Shown here piece by piece: positions 43,901 through 50,799 of a stretch of 64,000 nucleotides of DNA. The stretch spans positions 1 through 64,000 of the forward strand of contig JAUCPW010000067.1 in the NCBI GenBank assembly GCA_030373045.1. Reading direction: 5' to 3'. Numbering within the stretch: the first letter of the stretch is position 1; each line of letters opens with the position of its first letter. A program made the translations under genes and the position numbers. The notes under the pieces were generated by a model. That model saw only the letters and a list, made by a program, of their open reading frames with translations. It did no database searches and was not told the DNA's origin. This stretch comes from Candidatus Fermentibacter sp. (GTDB taxonomy: Bacteria > Fermentibacterota > Fermentibacteria > Fermentibacterales > Fermentibacteraceae).

Positions 43901-44419
43901 GCCATTACTGTGGTCAGGGGCGCGATCGACAGGGCCTCCTACACCATCACCGTCGTCATCCAGGGATCACCGACCGATCCCGTCATCACCCTCTCGGGGG
44001 AGGGCCCTGCCGGGAGCCTCACGCAGGAGGACATCCTCGCCCTCCTGGCGGTGGGGATCACGTACGGGGAGCTGCAGCAGATGGATTCGGGGGCACTGCA
44101 GACCCAGCTAAGCGGGGCGGCGCAGAACTACGTCGGCCAGCTCCTCGCCCGCAGCCTGCGCGAGGGCGTCGGACTCGACCAGCTCGAGCTGACCCCCGAC
44201 CTGCTGGCCGACTCGACGAGCCTGACGCTCAACATCGGCAAGTACGTGCTGCCCGACCTGTTCGTGGCGTTCGAGGGCGACATCTTCTCGTCGGAGCCCG
44301 GTACGATCAGCGCCCAGTACTACATCAGGCCCGACCTCTACCTCGTGGGCAGCACCAAGTCCACGCTGCACGGTGAACAGGAGCCCTCCATGGAGCTCCA
44401 CTACACTCTCAGATACTAG
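40925..44419 (+). CDS. tamB: TamB-family translocation/lipid-bridge protein
   Basis: The protein has 1164 residues, similar to E. coli TamB (about 1260). The ATG shares one base with the preceding stop (TGATG). One membrane helix (SVAGGFVLMLLSAYFAILTG) anchors it in the inner membrane; the rest is a long beta-rich rod of repeating strands, such as LDVTPS-type segments and many Gly-x-Leu/Val patterns. The C-terminal DUF490 region is typical: VHLLQKDFDITEGAVEFLPG, DPVITLSGEGPAGSLTQEDI, LALLAVGITYGEL and ISAQYYIRPDLYLVGSTKS. TamB spans the periplasm and pairs with an Omp85 protein; AsmA-like relatives carry phospholipids to the outer membrane. It ends in a convergent CTAG overlap with the PrsW-type gene. 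Confidence 0.93.
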   Translation: MAGNRFRSFPPRSVAGGFVLMLLSAYFAILTGFLSDTIGDVIGRRFSHDSLTVTIEGARTDLFWNTSVDLVHVTDPNGLVVDVEDSRVRGALHTFLLFRRIRSLEVSRLDITIPRPRPGREPSTLVGILDNIDRGIVTGADSLFLYDGTIRDSLGPLLDDMNLVASVTRHRGANVTAARASLWIRDLGRITGSGQASLADRVVSSSGFSASTPFGNLYFEGTLEGETSELAVEFSGAAAYDEPEIPLDLELDFEGTIGGTLRTPVLETLLRNGRAEAFGHPVDFSVDTLVVAVDSMTLDSVSLEGLELSGEGLRISAGCAYAFGSGEWHASATAAMDGFDPSALTADAPRADLNGTLTADLRGTQAGPGSGSASISLAGSVFEGIPISGLDASATMQPGRWTLSAQGASPGITAMVDASGSAGMDLVPSTYSGRLGVAVEDASSIPGITLPESLSVLNASGNFSFAGNRSSVSVEGSAAVGEIGIGGGVRAVGSSIEGAVQIADSPRGSLTLSIDSLVTPLDTFGADASLAFGDGEYTLSELEAVSRGGITVTAGATYREGDPALLLVEGLRVGSSKQRIIQDGAMLCILDSSSVAVDTAWVRTPHGTLALEGQAAGTTSDFSLSGRHIDLSQLGGLLHLGTGVSGTGQFDVTANTVDGVSTASFDGRITGPSYGAYQADSITLDIDLAGGDLTVNRVSSWDDGVASTLNAYVEDVATADGYSLEPGNIVRAELMLNRLGDWVFYALPIPLRTRGADISARLEYMRDAPAGRRITVEAVASIERLFITTLNMYLSNVVMHLQPDSSEFGTRLTLSSADSSRGTIMATLLLDIDQDSLPAINLDAFDFRADFDAFRASVGGFANVMFSGYLEAEGNDPALVRPEVTGKIQILEGIIGMPGDVAAGETSQPQPLPVDLHISIRGERDLWFRSSLADIEMILDLTVSTQQGFPTVSGTLTSSRGKVHLLQKDFDITEGAVEFLPGFPMEQRIDITAITVVRGAIDRASYTITVVIQGSPTDPVITLSGEGPAGSLTQEDILALLAVGITYGELQQMDSGALQTQLSGAAQNYVGQLLARSLREGVGLDQLELTPDLLADSTSLTLNIGKYVLPDLFVAFEGDIFSSEPGTISAQYYIRPDLYLVGSTKSTLHGEQEPSMELHYTLRY

Positions 44420-45429
44420 CAGTCTCCGGCGGTCTGCGGCGTGGGTGCGCGGTTCCGGCGCAGACCCCTCATGCCGAGGGCGTACATCAGGATCCCGGCG
44501 GCCAGCGGCAGGATCCCGGCGATCACCCCGCCGATGGCGGTGGAGGCCGGATCGTCCACCTGGCCCGTGGCGAACGCAATCAGAAGGCCGGCCGTCATAA
44601 GCCCGCCGCCTATCCCCACGAGCGCGCCGATGATCACGAGAAGCCAGGAACCGACGGGCGATCCCCTCATCGAGCCGCGGTAGAGCGTCCTCGTCACAGG
44701 TTCCGCGGCGGGGACCTCTCCGGACGGAACCCGGTCCTTCTGCCGCCTCCTGGTCCGGGCCACCGTCTTCGCGACGATGACCCACCCGGCAACGCTCACG
44801 GCGAGCAGGAGCAGGAACATCAGTGCCTGGGTGCCGGGGGAGGAGTAGGCCTTGTCGCCCTGGAACGCCAGCATGACCGGGAAGTCGTAGAGGCCGTGGA
44901 AGAGCACCGCCAGGGCGAGGCCCGCGAGCGACCACCGCGCCTTCCTTCCCGACAGCACGCCCCTGCCCGCGAAGAAGCCCAGCATCGCTCCCCACGAGGC
45001 ATGCCCGGGCACCGAGAGCAGCCCCCTCATGACGGCGACCCCCAGGCCGCCTTCGACGACATAGAGCACATTTTCGAGGGTTGCGAAGCCCAGGGCCGAG
45101 GCCACCCCGTACTGGATGCCGTCCATCGGTTCGTCGAAGGAGGACTTCCTGAACGAATACCCCCGCAGGACAAGCAGCTTGAGCGACTCCTCGACCAGGG
45201 CCGCGGTGACGAAGGCTTCGAGGAGAGACCTTGCCGGGTTCCCCAGGGGGGCGAACACGGAACTGGCCAGGGATTCCAGGGCAACAGCGGGGATGGTCGC
45301 GAGCACCCCGAGGCCGAACGTCCGGAAGAGCATCCTGGGCGGCTCGGGGAAGAGGTCGGACCGGTAGAAGAACCACATCAGGAGAGCCGTCGGTAGGAGC
45401 GAGGCGAGGATTGTGAGGACCAGCGTCAT
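44416..45429 (-). CDS. prsW: PrsW-family intramembrane protease
   Basis: The protein has 337 residues. The ATG at 45429 is preceded by GGGAG. About eight membrane helices are visible. The glutamic-protease motifs are present: FVTAALVEESLKLLVLRG (the E-E-x-x-K motif), PMDGIQYGVASALGFATLEN, and the His-containing VLFHGLYDFPVMLA. PrsW cleaves membrane-bound anti-sigma factors in Bacillus; a similar role toward a membrane regulator here is possible, though the local anti-sigma factor lacks a membrane anchor. A cytoplasmic linker of about 35 residues and two or three extra helices follow the core. Its stop and the tamB stop overlap on opposite strands. Confidence 0.92.
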   Translation of the reverse strand: MTLVLTILASLLPTALLMWFFYRSDLFPEPPRMLFRTFGLGVLATIPAVALESLASSVFAPLGNPARSLLEAFVTAALVEESLKLLVLRGYSFRKSSFDEPMDGIQYGVASALGFATLENVLYVVEGGLGVAVMRGLLSVPGHASWGAMLGFFAGRGVLSGRKARWSLAGLALAVLFHGLYDFPVMLAFQGDKAYSSPGTQALMFLLLLAVSVAGWVIVAKTVARTRRRQKDRVPSGEVPAAEPVTRTLYRGSMRGSPVGSWLLVIIGALVGIGGGLMTAGLLIAFATGQVDDPASTAIGGVIAGILPLAAGILMYALGMRGLRRNRAPTPQTAGDC

Positions 45430-45480
45430 GTCTCCCGCTCCCGTCGGTTGCCGGCCGGTGCAGCCCGGCCCAGGCGGGGA

Positions 45481-45486
45481 TATACT
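45481..45486 (+). promoter_or_regulatory. -10 box of the mpg gene, placed for a leaderless mRNA
   Basis: TATACT (five of six matches) ends seven bases before the A of the mpg ATG at 45493, where transcription would normally begin. There is no ribosome site in front of that ATG. No good -35 box is seen. Confidence 0.45.
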
Positions 45487-45492
45487 CCAGGC

Positions 45493-46125
45493 ATGACCGC
45501 AAGCGTGATGGAAGCGCGCCCGGAAGGCGCAGGCGGATGGCTCGGGCCCCCCCCGGGGTTCTTCCTGCGCCCCACGACGGAACTCGCACCGGCCCTGCTG
45601 GGCTGCCTGCTCCTCACAGACCGCGCCGGCGGGCGGACTTCGGGCGTGATCGTCGAGACCGAGGCCTACACCATGGACGATCCCGCCAGCCATTCGTACC
45701 GCGGACCCACCCGCAGGAACCGCTCGATGTTCGCGCCGGGCGGCACCGCCTACGTCTACTCGATCTACGGCCTGCACGTCTGCTTCAACGTGGCCGCCGG
45801 GCCGGCCGGGTGCGGGGAGGCCGTGCTGGTGAGGGCGCTCGAGCCCGTCGAGGGGCTCGCGGAGATGCAGCGACGGAGGGAGCTGCCCGGTTCCCGGCCT
45901 GCGAGCGGCCCGGCGCTGCTCTGCCGGGCGCTGGGGATAACCATGGATGACGACGGCGCCGATCTCTCGCTCGGCACCGGCCCGGGGCCCGCCCTTCTCG
46001 TTCCAGCGGACGTGCCCGGAGGGAGCGTGGGCATCTCGCCCAGGATCGGCGTCACGAGGGCCGCGGACTGGCCGCGGCGGTTCTACCTCTCCGGGAACCT
46101 CTTCCTCTCGAGGCGGTCACCGTAG
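45493..46125 (+). CDS. mpg: 3-methyladenine DNA glycosylase (AAG/MPG family)
   Basis: The protein has 210 residues. It removes alkylated and deaminated purines from DNA. Family signs are LGCLLLTDRAGGRTSGVIVE followed by TEAYTMDDPASHSYRGPTRR (the catalytic Glu of the V-E-T-E-A-Y block), FAPGGTAYVYSIYGLHVCFN, AVLVRALEP, SGPALLCRALGIT, and the C-terminal RFYLSGNLFLSR. The ATG at 45493 fits the family length; an earlier ATG at 45448 would lie upstream of the -10 box. The last 43 bases overlap the end of the convergent regulator gene, and both protein ends look genuine. Confidence 0.94.
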   Translation: MTASVMEARPEGAGGWLGPPPGFFLRPTTELAPALLGCLLLTDRAGGRTSGVIVETEAYTMDDPASHSYRGPTRRNRSMFAPGGTAYVYSIYGLHVCFNVAAGPAGCGEAVLVRALEPVEGLAEMQRRRELPGSRPASGPALLCRALGITMDDDGADLSLGTGPGPALLVPADVPGGSVGISPRIGVTRAADWPRRFYLSGNLFLSRRSP

Positions 46126-49100
46126 AGCCCGGCATACTTCCTGACCGTCTTGGGATCGCATTCGAGCACCGCTGCAGCGCGGGCCATCGAACCGCCGCAG
46201 GCCTCCAGAACCTCCGCCACATGTCTTCCAACCGCCCTTTCGAGGGGCTCCATCAGGAAATGACGGTCGGTTCGAGAGGGGGACGGGTCGAATGCGAGGT
46301 CCTTCTCTCCGAGCTTCGTGTCCGTGGAAAAGGCCGCCGCCCTCTGCACCACGTTCCGCAGCTCCCTGACGTTCCCCGGCCAGGGATGCGCCTTCAGCCT
46401 GCGGAGGACCGGGCCCGGGATGGAGATGTCCCGGGATCCAGAAACCTGCCGCGCGAAGAGCGCGGCGAGTTCGGGTATGTCCTCCGGTCTCTCCCTCAGG
46501 GGTGGCGTTCTGAGGATGATGACCGAAATCCTGTAGTAGAGGTCGGGTCTGAATCTACCGCCACCTGCGAGTTCAGCCGGATCGGCATTCGTGGCGGCCA
46601 CCAGCCTGAAACCGGCTTTCATCTCGGTGTTCGCTCCCAGAGGCCTGAACCTCCCTGTCTCCAGGACTCTGAGGAGCTTGGCCTGGAGGGCGGCCGGCAG
46701 GTTCCCGATCTCATCCAGGAACAGCGTTCCCCCGTCGGCTTCGGCGAGCAGCCCGGACCTGTCGCTGCGGAGATCGGTATAGGCTCCCCTCCTGGCTCCG
46801 AAGAGCTCGGATTCGAGCAGGCCCTCCGGGATCGCCCCGCAGTCGACTGCGACGAACGGGCCCCCGGGTCGTCCGACGCCATGCAGTCCCCTGGCCACCA
46901 GCTCCTTTCCGGTTCCGGTCTCGCCGGTGACGAGTACCGGCAGATCCAGCCTGGCCACCCTGCTCATGGCCGACTTCAGCTCCATCATGCGTTCGGATCC
47001 GCCCCTTATCTCGGGGAACTCGTCTCCGGCAGCGTCGGGCCGCGGAGTCTCGACCAACTGGCCGAGGACGGCGGAGACGAGGGGGGCGATCATGCGCGCG
47101 TCAGAGAGTTCGGAGCCCGAGGCGTAGACTGGAGGAGGCCCGGCATCGAGCAGCACGCCGGCCTCGGGCGTCGTCGAAAGGCTCTCGAGCCCGAGCCTGC
47201 CTGCGAGTTCATCCAGGCCCTCGAGGCCCGCCGAATGACCTCTGTACCATTCCGAAAATGCCGACAGGACCGCGGCTATCCGCTCCGCAGTCCCGGGAAC
47301 GCATGAGGACGAGTGCGGTTCGAGGGGCGAGGTGATCCTGCCGAATCTCTCAGCGGTCTCCTCGTCCATCTTCGACATGAGTTCACGGCGAACCGCCCGA
47401 AGGGCTTCGAGGACCGACCGGTCCCTGCCGTGTCCGAATCGGGATGCCAGAATGCAGGCCCGAAGAGGGGAGGGGAGCCCGACGAGCCTCGAGAGGGCAT
47501 CGGAACGTGCGTCATCCGGCCCGGTGACGATCCCGGCCTCCAGCTCCTCACTCGCCAGACCGAGTCCGGATGCGAGCCCGCGGAGCGCACCCGGCTCCGG
47601 AGGTTCACCGGTCTCCGCGAGCGCGATGCCTGACAGGAGCGAGAGATGCCTGTCCCCGAGGAGGCCTGCGAGCGCCCTGGAATGCCTGAGGGCGGATCTT
47701 GCCTCGTCGGATTCGCCGGCCATGTCGAGCATGACTCCCTTGTAGAGGAGACACAGCCCCTGGCTCAGCGGCATGCCGAGCTCGGCCGACCTCGCGGCGC
47801 CCCTCTCGGCCCTGGAGAGGGCTTCCTGTCCGCCTCCGACCAGGGCTGCGGCGCACGAGTCGACCAGATCCAGCGTGATCGAGCCAGTGGAGCCGGGCTC
47901 GTATCCCGGGAGCCTCCCGAGGACGGCCCTGGTCCGCGCCGCATCCTCCAGGAGGCCCATCCTGGATTCGAGCACGAACATGTCGATCTCGACCGGACGC
48001 CTCGCCCGGAGACCGAGTTCCGAGGACAGCAGGGAAGAGAATCTGTAGTCCTCGAGGGCTTCCCTCCACATGCCGAGCACCTCGCGCACCCTACCCCTCT
48101 CCTGCAGGCTGCGCGCGAGCCCCGCGGAATCGGCGCGGTCGCGGTCTATCGCGACAGCCTCGTCCGCCGACACAGAGGCGTCGGAATAGAAGCCCAGGCG
48201 CATCTGCATCGTGCACCGGACACAGAGCAGGCCTGATCTGCCCTCCGTGTCACCGGAAGCGAGAGCCTCCTCGGTCAGGGCCAGGGCCCCGGCGGGGTCG
48301 CCGCGGAGGTCTGCGACAGAGGCCCTCCGTGTGACCGATTCGGGGTCCGAGAAGCCGGCGAGGCACTCCTCCGCTTCGGCCAGCCTGCCCATGTCGAGGA
48401 GGATGTCCGAGAGCAGCCTGGCCCTGGCCGCAGGGTGACCCTGAACCCCTGGAGCCGTGAGGGCACGCTCGGCCTCGGCGGGAAGGCCCGACTGAAGGAG
48501 CGCCCCGGCTCTCACCAGACCGTCCTCCGGGCCGGCCGTGGCGAGGGCCTCCGCCGGCCTGCCCGTCTTCAGGAAGCACTCTGCGGCCCGCCCCCTCGTC
48601 CCGGGAGGCAGCAGCCCCCTCTCCCATGCCGCGGCGATGTGCCGGAAGGCCCCCTCGGCCCAGAGATCGTCAGTGTCGGCCGCTGGCGGGCGCCGGACTT
48701 CACCGTGGGACCTCCTGGTCAGGGGACCGTAGCACGAAGGCCCTGCCCATCCCGGAGAGCCTGCCTCGAAAGGGACGTCCTCCGCAAGCGAAGGCCCGTC
48801 ATCGAGTTCCAGCATCTGGGCTCCGGGCAGGTCCGGGAGTGACCCGGCAGAAGCCGCGGAGACGATGAGACGGAGATGCGGAGGTTTCGTCTCCGCCATC
48901 TCGGACAGCATGTGGAGCAGATCCAGAGAGGCGAAGTCCGCCTGGTCGACGACCAGCAGGCGGGTCACGCCGGAGACCCCGGTGAACAGCTTCGAGATGA
49001 GATCGGGCGCCGACACCGTCCTCCTCGAGCCGGGCGGGATGCCCGGCAAGGGCCTGCCCTCCTCGAACGGAGAGCATCGGACGATCCTGGCAGGCCACCC

Positions 49101-49826
49101 TCTCCTCGTCGCGGCGCAGACTGCCTCGTCAAGCACGGCGTCCCGTGTCTGCCAGGCCCCTCCGACGATGACCGAAACAGGCCGGTCTGGAAGTCTCGGA
49201 ACAGGCTCCGGCGCCGCCCGCCCGGGGAACAGCCCCGCCTCGTAGGCCGCATGTGCCCTCTTCCGGGGAGAATGGGAGGTCAGCTCCTCCGCGATGCGCG
49301 CGAGCCGGGGATCGCTTCCGAACCTCTCGATGAAGACCTTGAGGTAGCAGCCGAACTGCCAGAAGTCGGACCATGGGCCGCAGAAGCCCCCGGCCGCGAC
49401 TTCCGGGGCCATGGATGAAGGTGGAGCCGAAATGCAGGCGTCACCCCACAGTATGGTCGCGACCCTGCCCCCCGATGCGGCGAACGGGAGGGATGCGAGA
49501 TCGAGATGGAGGAATCCGGCTCCATGAAGAGCCTCGAGGGATCGCGCCACCTCCCCGGGCGGGGGGAGGTGCCTGTCGATGCCGCCGGGATCATCGAGGG
49601 GGATCGAGAGGCTGTACCTGTCGGTACCCGTCGATGCGAGGCAGGAGGGCACGACCACCCCTTCGACCGATACCCGTGATATGGCCTCGAACCAGGCCCG
49701 GACCGCCTTCTCCCCGATGCCGGAAGTGAATGACCTGGAGAGCGACAGCCCGCTCCCGGACTCCGATATCGCCTCCTCCCTGCCTCCCGGGAGGAACCTC
49801 CTGGAGATGCATCTCGGTTTTCGCAT
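46083..49826 (-). CDS. Giant regulator: degenerate kinase, ATPase-like region, helical repeats, sigma54-type AAA+ and Fis-like HTH
   Basis: The protein has 1247 residues. Residues of about 40-170 resemble a Ser/Thr kinase C-lobe: LEALHGAGFLHLDLASLP keeps a catalytic-type Asp (D109) but lacks the Lys and Asn after it, and the APE motif is present (MAPEV). Residues 200-370 look like a signalling ATPase without a P-loop (SVIVGGAWQTRD; LLVVDQAD). Residues of about 390-780 are helical TPR-like repeats. From 950 on is a sigma54-activator AAA+ module: TGETGTGKELVARGLHG, GGTLFLDEIGNLPAALQAKL, FRLVAATNAD, WPGNVRELRNVV. The sigma54-contact loop GAFTGA reads GAYTDL. A Fis-type HTH (SMARAAAVLECDPKTVRKYA) ends it. 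I chose the ATG at 49826 because a promoter places transcription there. Confidence 0.88.
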   Translation of the reverse strand: MRKPRCISRRFLPGGREEAISESGSGLSLSRSFTSGIGEKAVRAWFEAISRVSVEGVVVPSCLASTGTDRYSLSIPLDDPGGIDRHLPPPGEVARSLEALHGAGFLHLDLASLPFAASGGRVATILWGDACISAPPSSMAPEVAAGGFCGPWSDFWQFGCYLKVFIERFGSDPRLARIAEELTSHSPRKRAHAAYEAGLFPGRAAPEPVPRLPDRPVSVIVGGAWQTRDAVLDEAVCAATRRGWPARIVRCSPFEEGRPLPGIPPGSRRTVSAPDLISKLFTGVSGVTRLLVVDQADFASLDLLHMLSEMAETKPPHLRLIVSAASAGSLPDLPGAQMLELDDGPSLAEDVPFEAGSPGWAGPSCYGPLTRRSHGEVRRPPAADTDDLWAEGAFRHIAAAWERGLLPPGTRGRAAECFLKTGRPAEALATAGPEDGLVRAGALLQSGLPAEAERALTAPGVQGHPAARARLLSDILLDMGRLAEAEECLAGFSDPESVTRRASVADLRGDPAGALALTEEALASGDTEGRSGLLCVRCTMQMRLGFYSDASVSADEAVAIDRDRADSAGLARSLQERGRVREVLGMWREALEDYRFSSLLSSELGLRARRPVEIDMFVLESRMGLLEDAARTRAVLGRLPGYEPGSTGSITLDLVDSCAAALVGGGQEALSRAERGAARSAELGMPLSQGLCLLYKGVMLDMAGESDEARSALRHSRALAGLLGDRHLSLLSGIALAETGEPPEPGALRGLASGLGLASEELEAGIVTGPDDARSDALSRLVGLPSPLRACILASRFGHGRDRSVLEALRAVRRELMSKMDEETAERFGRITSPLEPHSSSCVPGTAERIAAVLSAFSEWYRGHSAGLEGLDELAGRLGLESLSTTPEAGVLLDAGPPPVYASGSELSDARMIAPLVSAVLGQLVETPRPDAAGDEFPEIRGGSERMMELKSAMSRVARLDLPVLVTGETGTGKELVARGLHGVGRPGGPFVAVDCGAIPEGLLESELFGARRGAYTDLRSDRSGLLAEADGGTLFLDEIGNLPAALQAKLLRVLETGRFRPLGANTEMKAGFRLVAATNADPAELAGGGRFRPDLYYRISVIILRTPPLRERPEDIPELAALFARQVSGSRDISIPGPVLRRLKAHPWPGNVRELRNVVQRAAAFSTDTKLGEKDLAFDPSPSRTDRHFLMEPLERAVGRHVAEVLEACGGSMARAAAVLECDPKTVRKYAGLYGDRLERKRFPER

Positions 49827-49831
49827 GCCAA

Positions 49832-49860
49832 AATATCCCGCATTCAAGTCAGGTGGTCAA
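49832..49860 (-). promoter_or_regulatory. Promoter of the giant regulator, leaderless arrangement
   Basis: On the minus strand TTGACC (49860-49855) is followed after exactly 17 bases by GATATT (49837-49832). Transcription would start six or seven bases on, at the ATG at 49826. An upstream in-frame ATG at 49847 falls between the two boxes and so cannot be used from this promoter. Confidence 0.5.
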
Positions 49861-50094
49861 CCCGGCAACGTATAGGTTGGCAAGATGATGGCAACAGCAC
49901 CCCGGACCACTGTCATCCATGGCACCGGTGATGCGGGTTACTGTGCGAGAAAACGGGGAAATATTCCCTATTCGTGGAAATTATGGCGGAGAAGAGAGCG
50001 CGCGCCTGGTGGGCTGATCTGCTACATATCGGAACGGCATGGCGTTGCAGCTCTGGCATCAGGAATGCTGAACCGGAATCGAGGAGGTGTCGAT
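49861..50094. other. Divergent gap upstream of the second TTWG-tail gene
   Basis: The gap between the regulator and the secreted-protein gene is AT-richer than its neighbours. It contains a small inverted repeat GGGAA-ATA-TTCCC (about 49956-49968) and, at 50083-50087, the GGAGG that sets the start at 50095. A plus-strand frame covers part of the gap, but no codons before 50095 look used. I could not fix a promoter for the plus-strand gene. Confidence 0.4.
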
Positions 50095-50739
50095 ATGACG
50101 GTTCTCGCGATATGTCTCGCAGTCGCTTCGGCCGCACCGTCTCCTGCCGCCCCCGCAGGGGAGGGAGATGACCTCCGGCTCGACCGGCCGGTCGTCTGCC
50201 CGAGCGATGAGGAAACCGTGCTCCAGTACGACGACGGTACGGCATGCTGGCTGACCTGGGGGGGGCTCTACAGGGGCGTCTGGTTCGACGTTACCGATTT
50301 CGAGCCCATGGAACCCGAGGATGTCTGGGGCCTGTACATGGTGGAACTCTGGTTCTACCACTATTCCTCATATCCCTGGGACACTGCCTCGTTCTACCTC
50401 GAGGTCTACGGTGGGGACGAGGGAGGGCCTGCGGACCAGATCTCGCAGACTTCGGTGACGGCCAGCCACATGGGGCCCACCCTGGTGTACTTCGACCCGC
50501 CTCTCGAAGTGCCCCCGGATTTCTGGGTGCTGGTGAACACCGAGATGTCGGGCTGCGGTGCGCCGTACCTGTTCGGCGACAACGGGCCGAACTTCACCGG
50601 AGCCTTCCACAGCTTCACGAGCGATGACATCGTGGTCTGGGAGCCGTGGGACATGGGCGACTTCTTCATCAGGTGCCACGGCCTGCCGGTATCGTCACTC
50701 ACGGAGACGACCTGGGGGGCTCTGAAGAGCCTGTTCTAG
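50095..50739 (+). CDS. Secreted protein with C-terminal TTWG tail, function unknown
   Basis: The protein has 214 residues. The ATG at 50095 has GGAGG with seven bases between, and MTVLAICLAVASAAPSPAAP is a short signal peptide. The mature part is rich in Trp, Tyr and acidic residues (QYDDGTACWLTWGGLYRGVW, LWFYHYSSYPWDTASFYLEV, VYFDPPLEVPPDFWVLVNTE) and looks like a beta sandwich; I recognise no family. It ends VSSLTETTWGALKSLF, which matches the tail of the otherwise different secreted protein encoded at 6908-7579. A strong hairpin follows. The tail suggests a common sorting or anchoring route. Confidence 0.82.
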   Translation: MTVLAICLAVASAAPSPAAPAGEGDDLRLDRPVVCPSDEETVLQYDDGTACWLTWGGLYRGVWFDVTDFEPMEPEDVWGLYMVELWFYHYSSYPWDTASFYLEVYGGDEGGPADQISQTSVTASHMGPTLVYFDPPLEVPPDFWVLVNTEMSGCGAPYLFGDNGPNFTGAFHSFTSDDIVVWEPWDMGDFFIRCHGLPVSSLTETTWGALKSLF

Positions 50740-50759
50740 AAGGGATCACGGATCGGGAG

Positions 50760-50786
50760 AGGGGCCGGGCGGCATGCCCGGCCCCT
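50760..50786 (+). terminator. Strong hairpin after the second TTWG-tail gene
   Basis: AGGGGCCGGGC (50760-50770) pairs over 11 bases without mismatch with GCCCGGCCCCT (50776-50786) around GGCAT. It resembles the hairpin after the first tail gene (same GGGGCCGGG core). It may also serve the convergent gene ending at 50800. Confidence 0.7.
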
Positions 50787-50799
50787 CGTGCGTGCGGCG

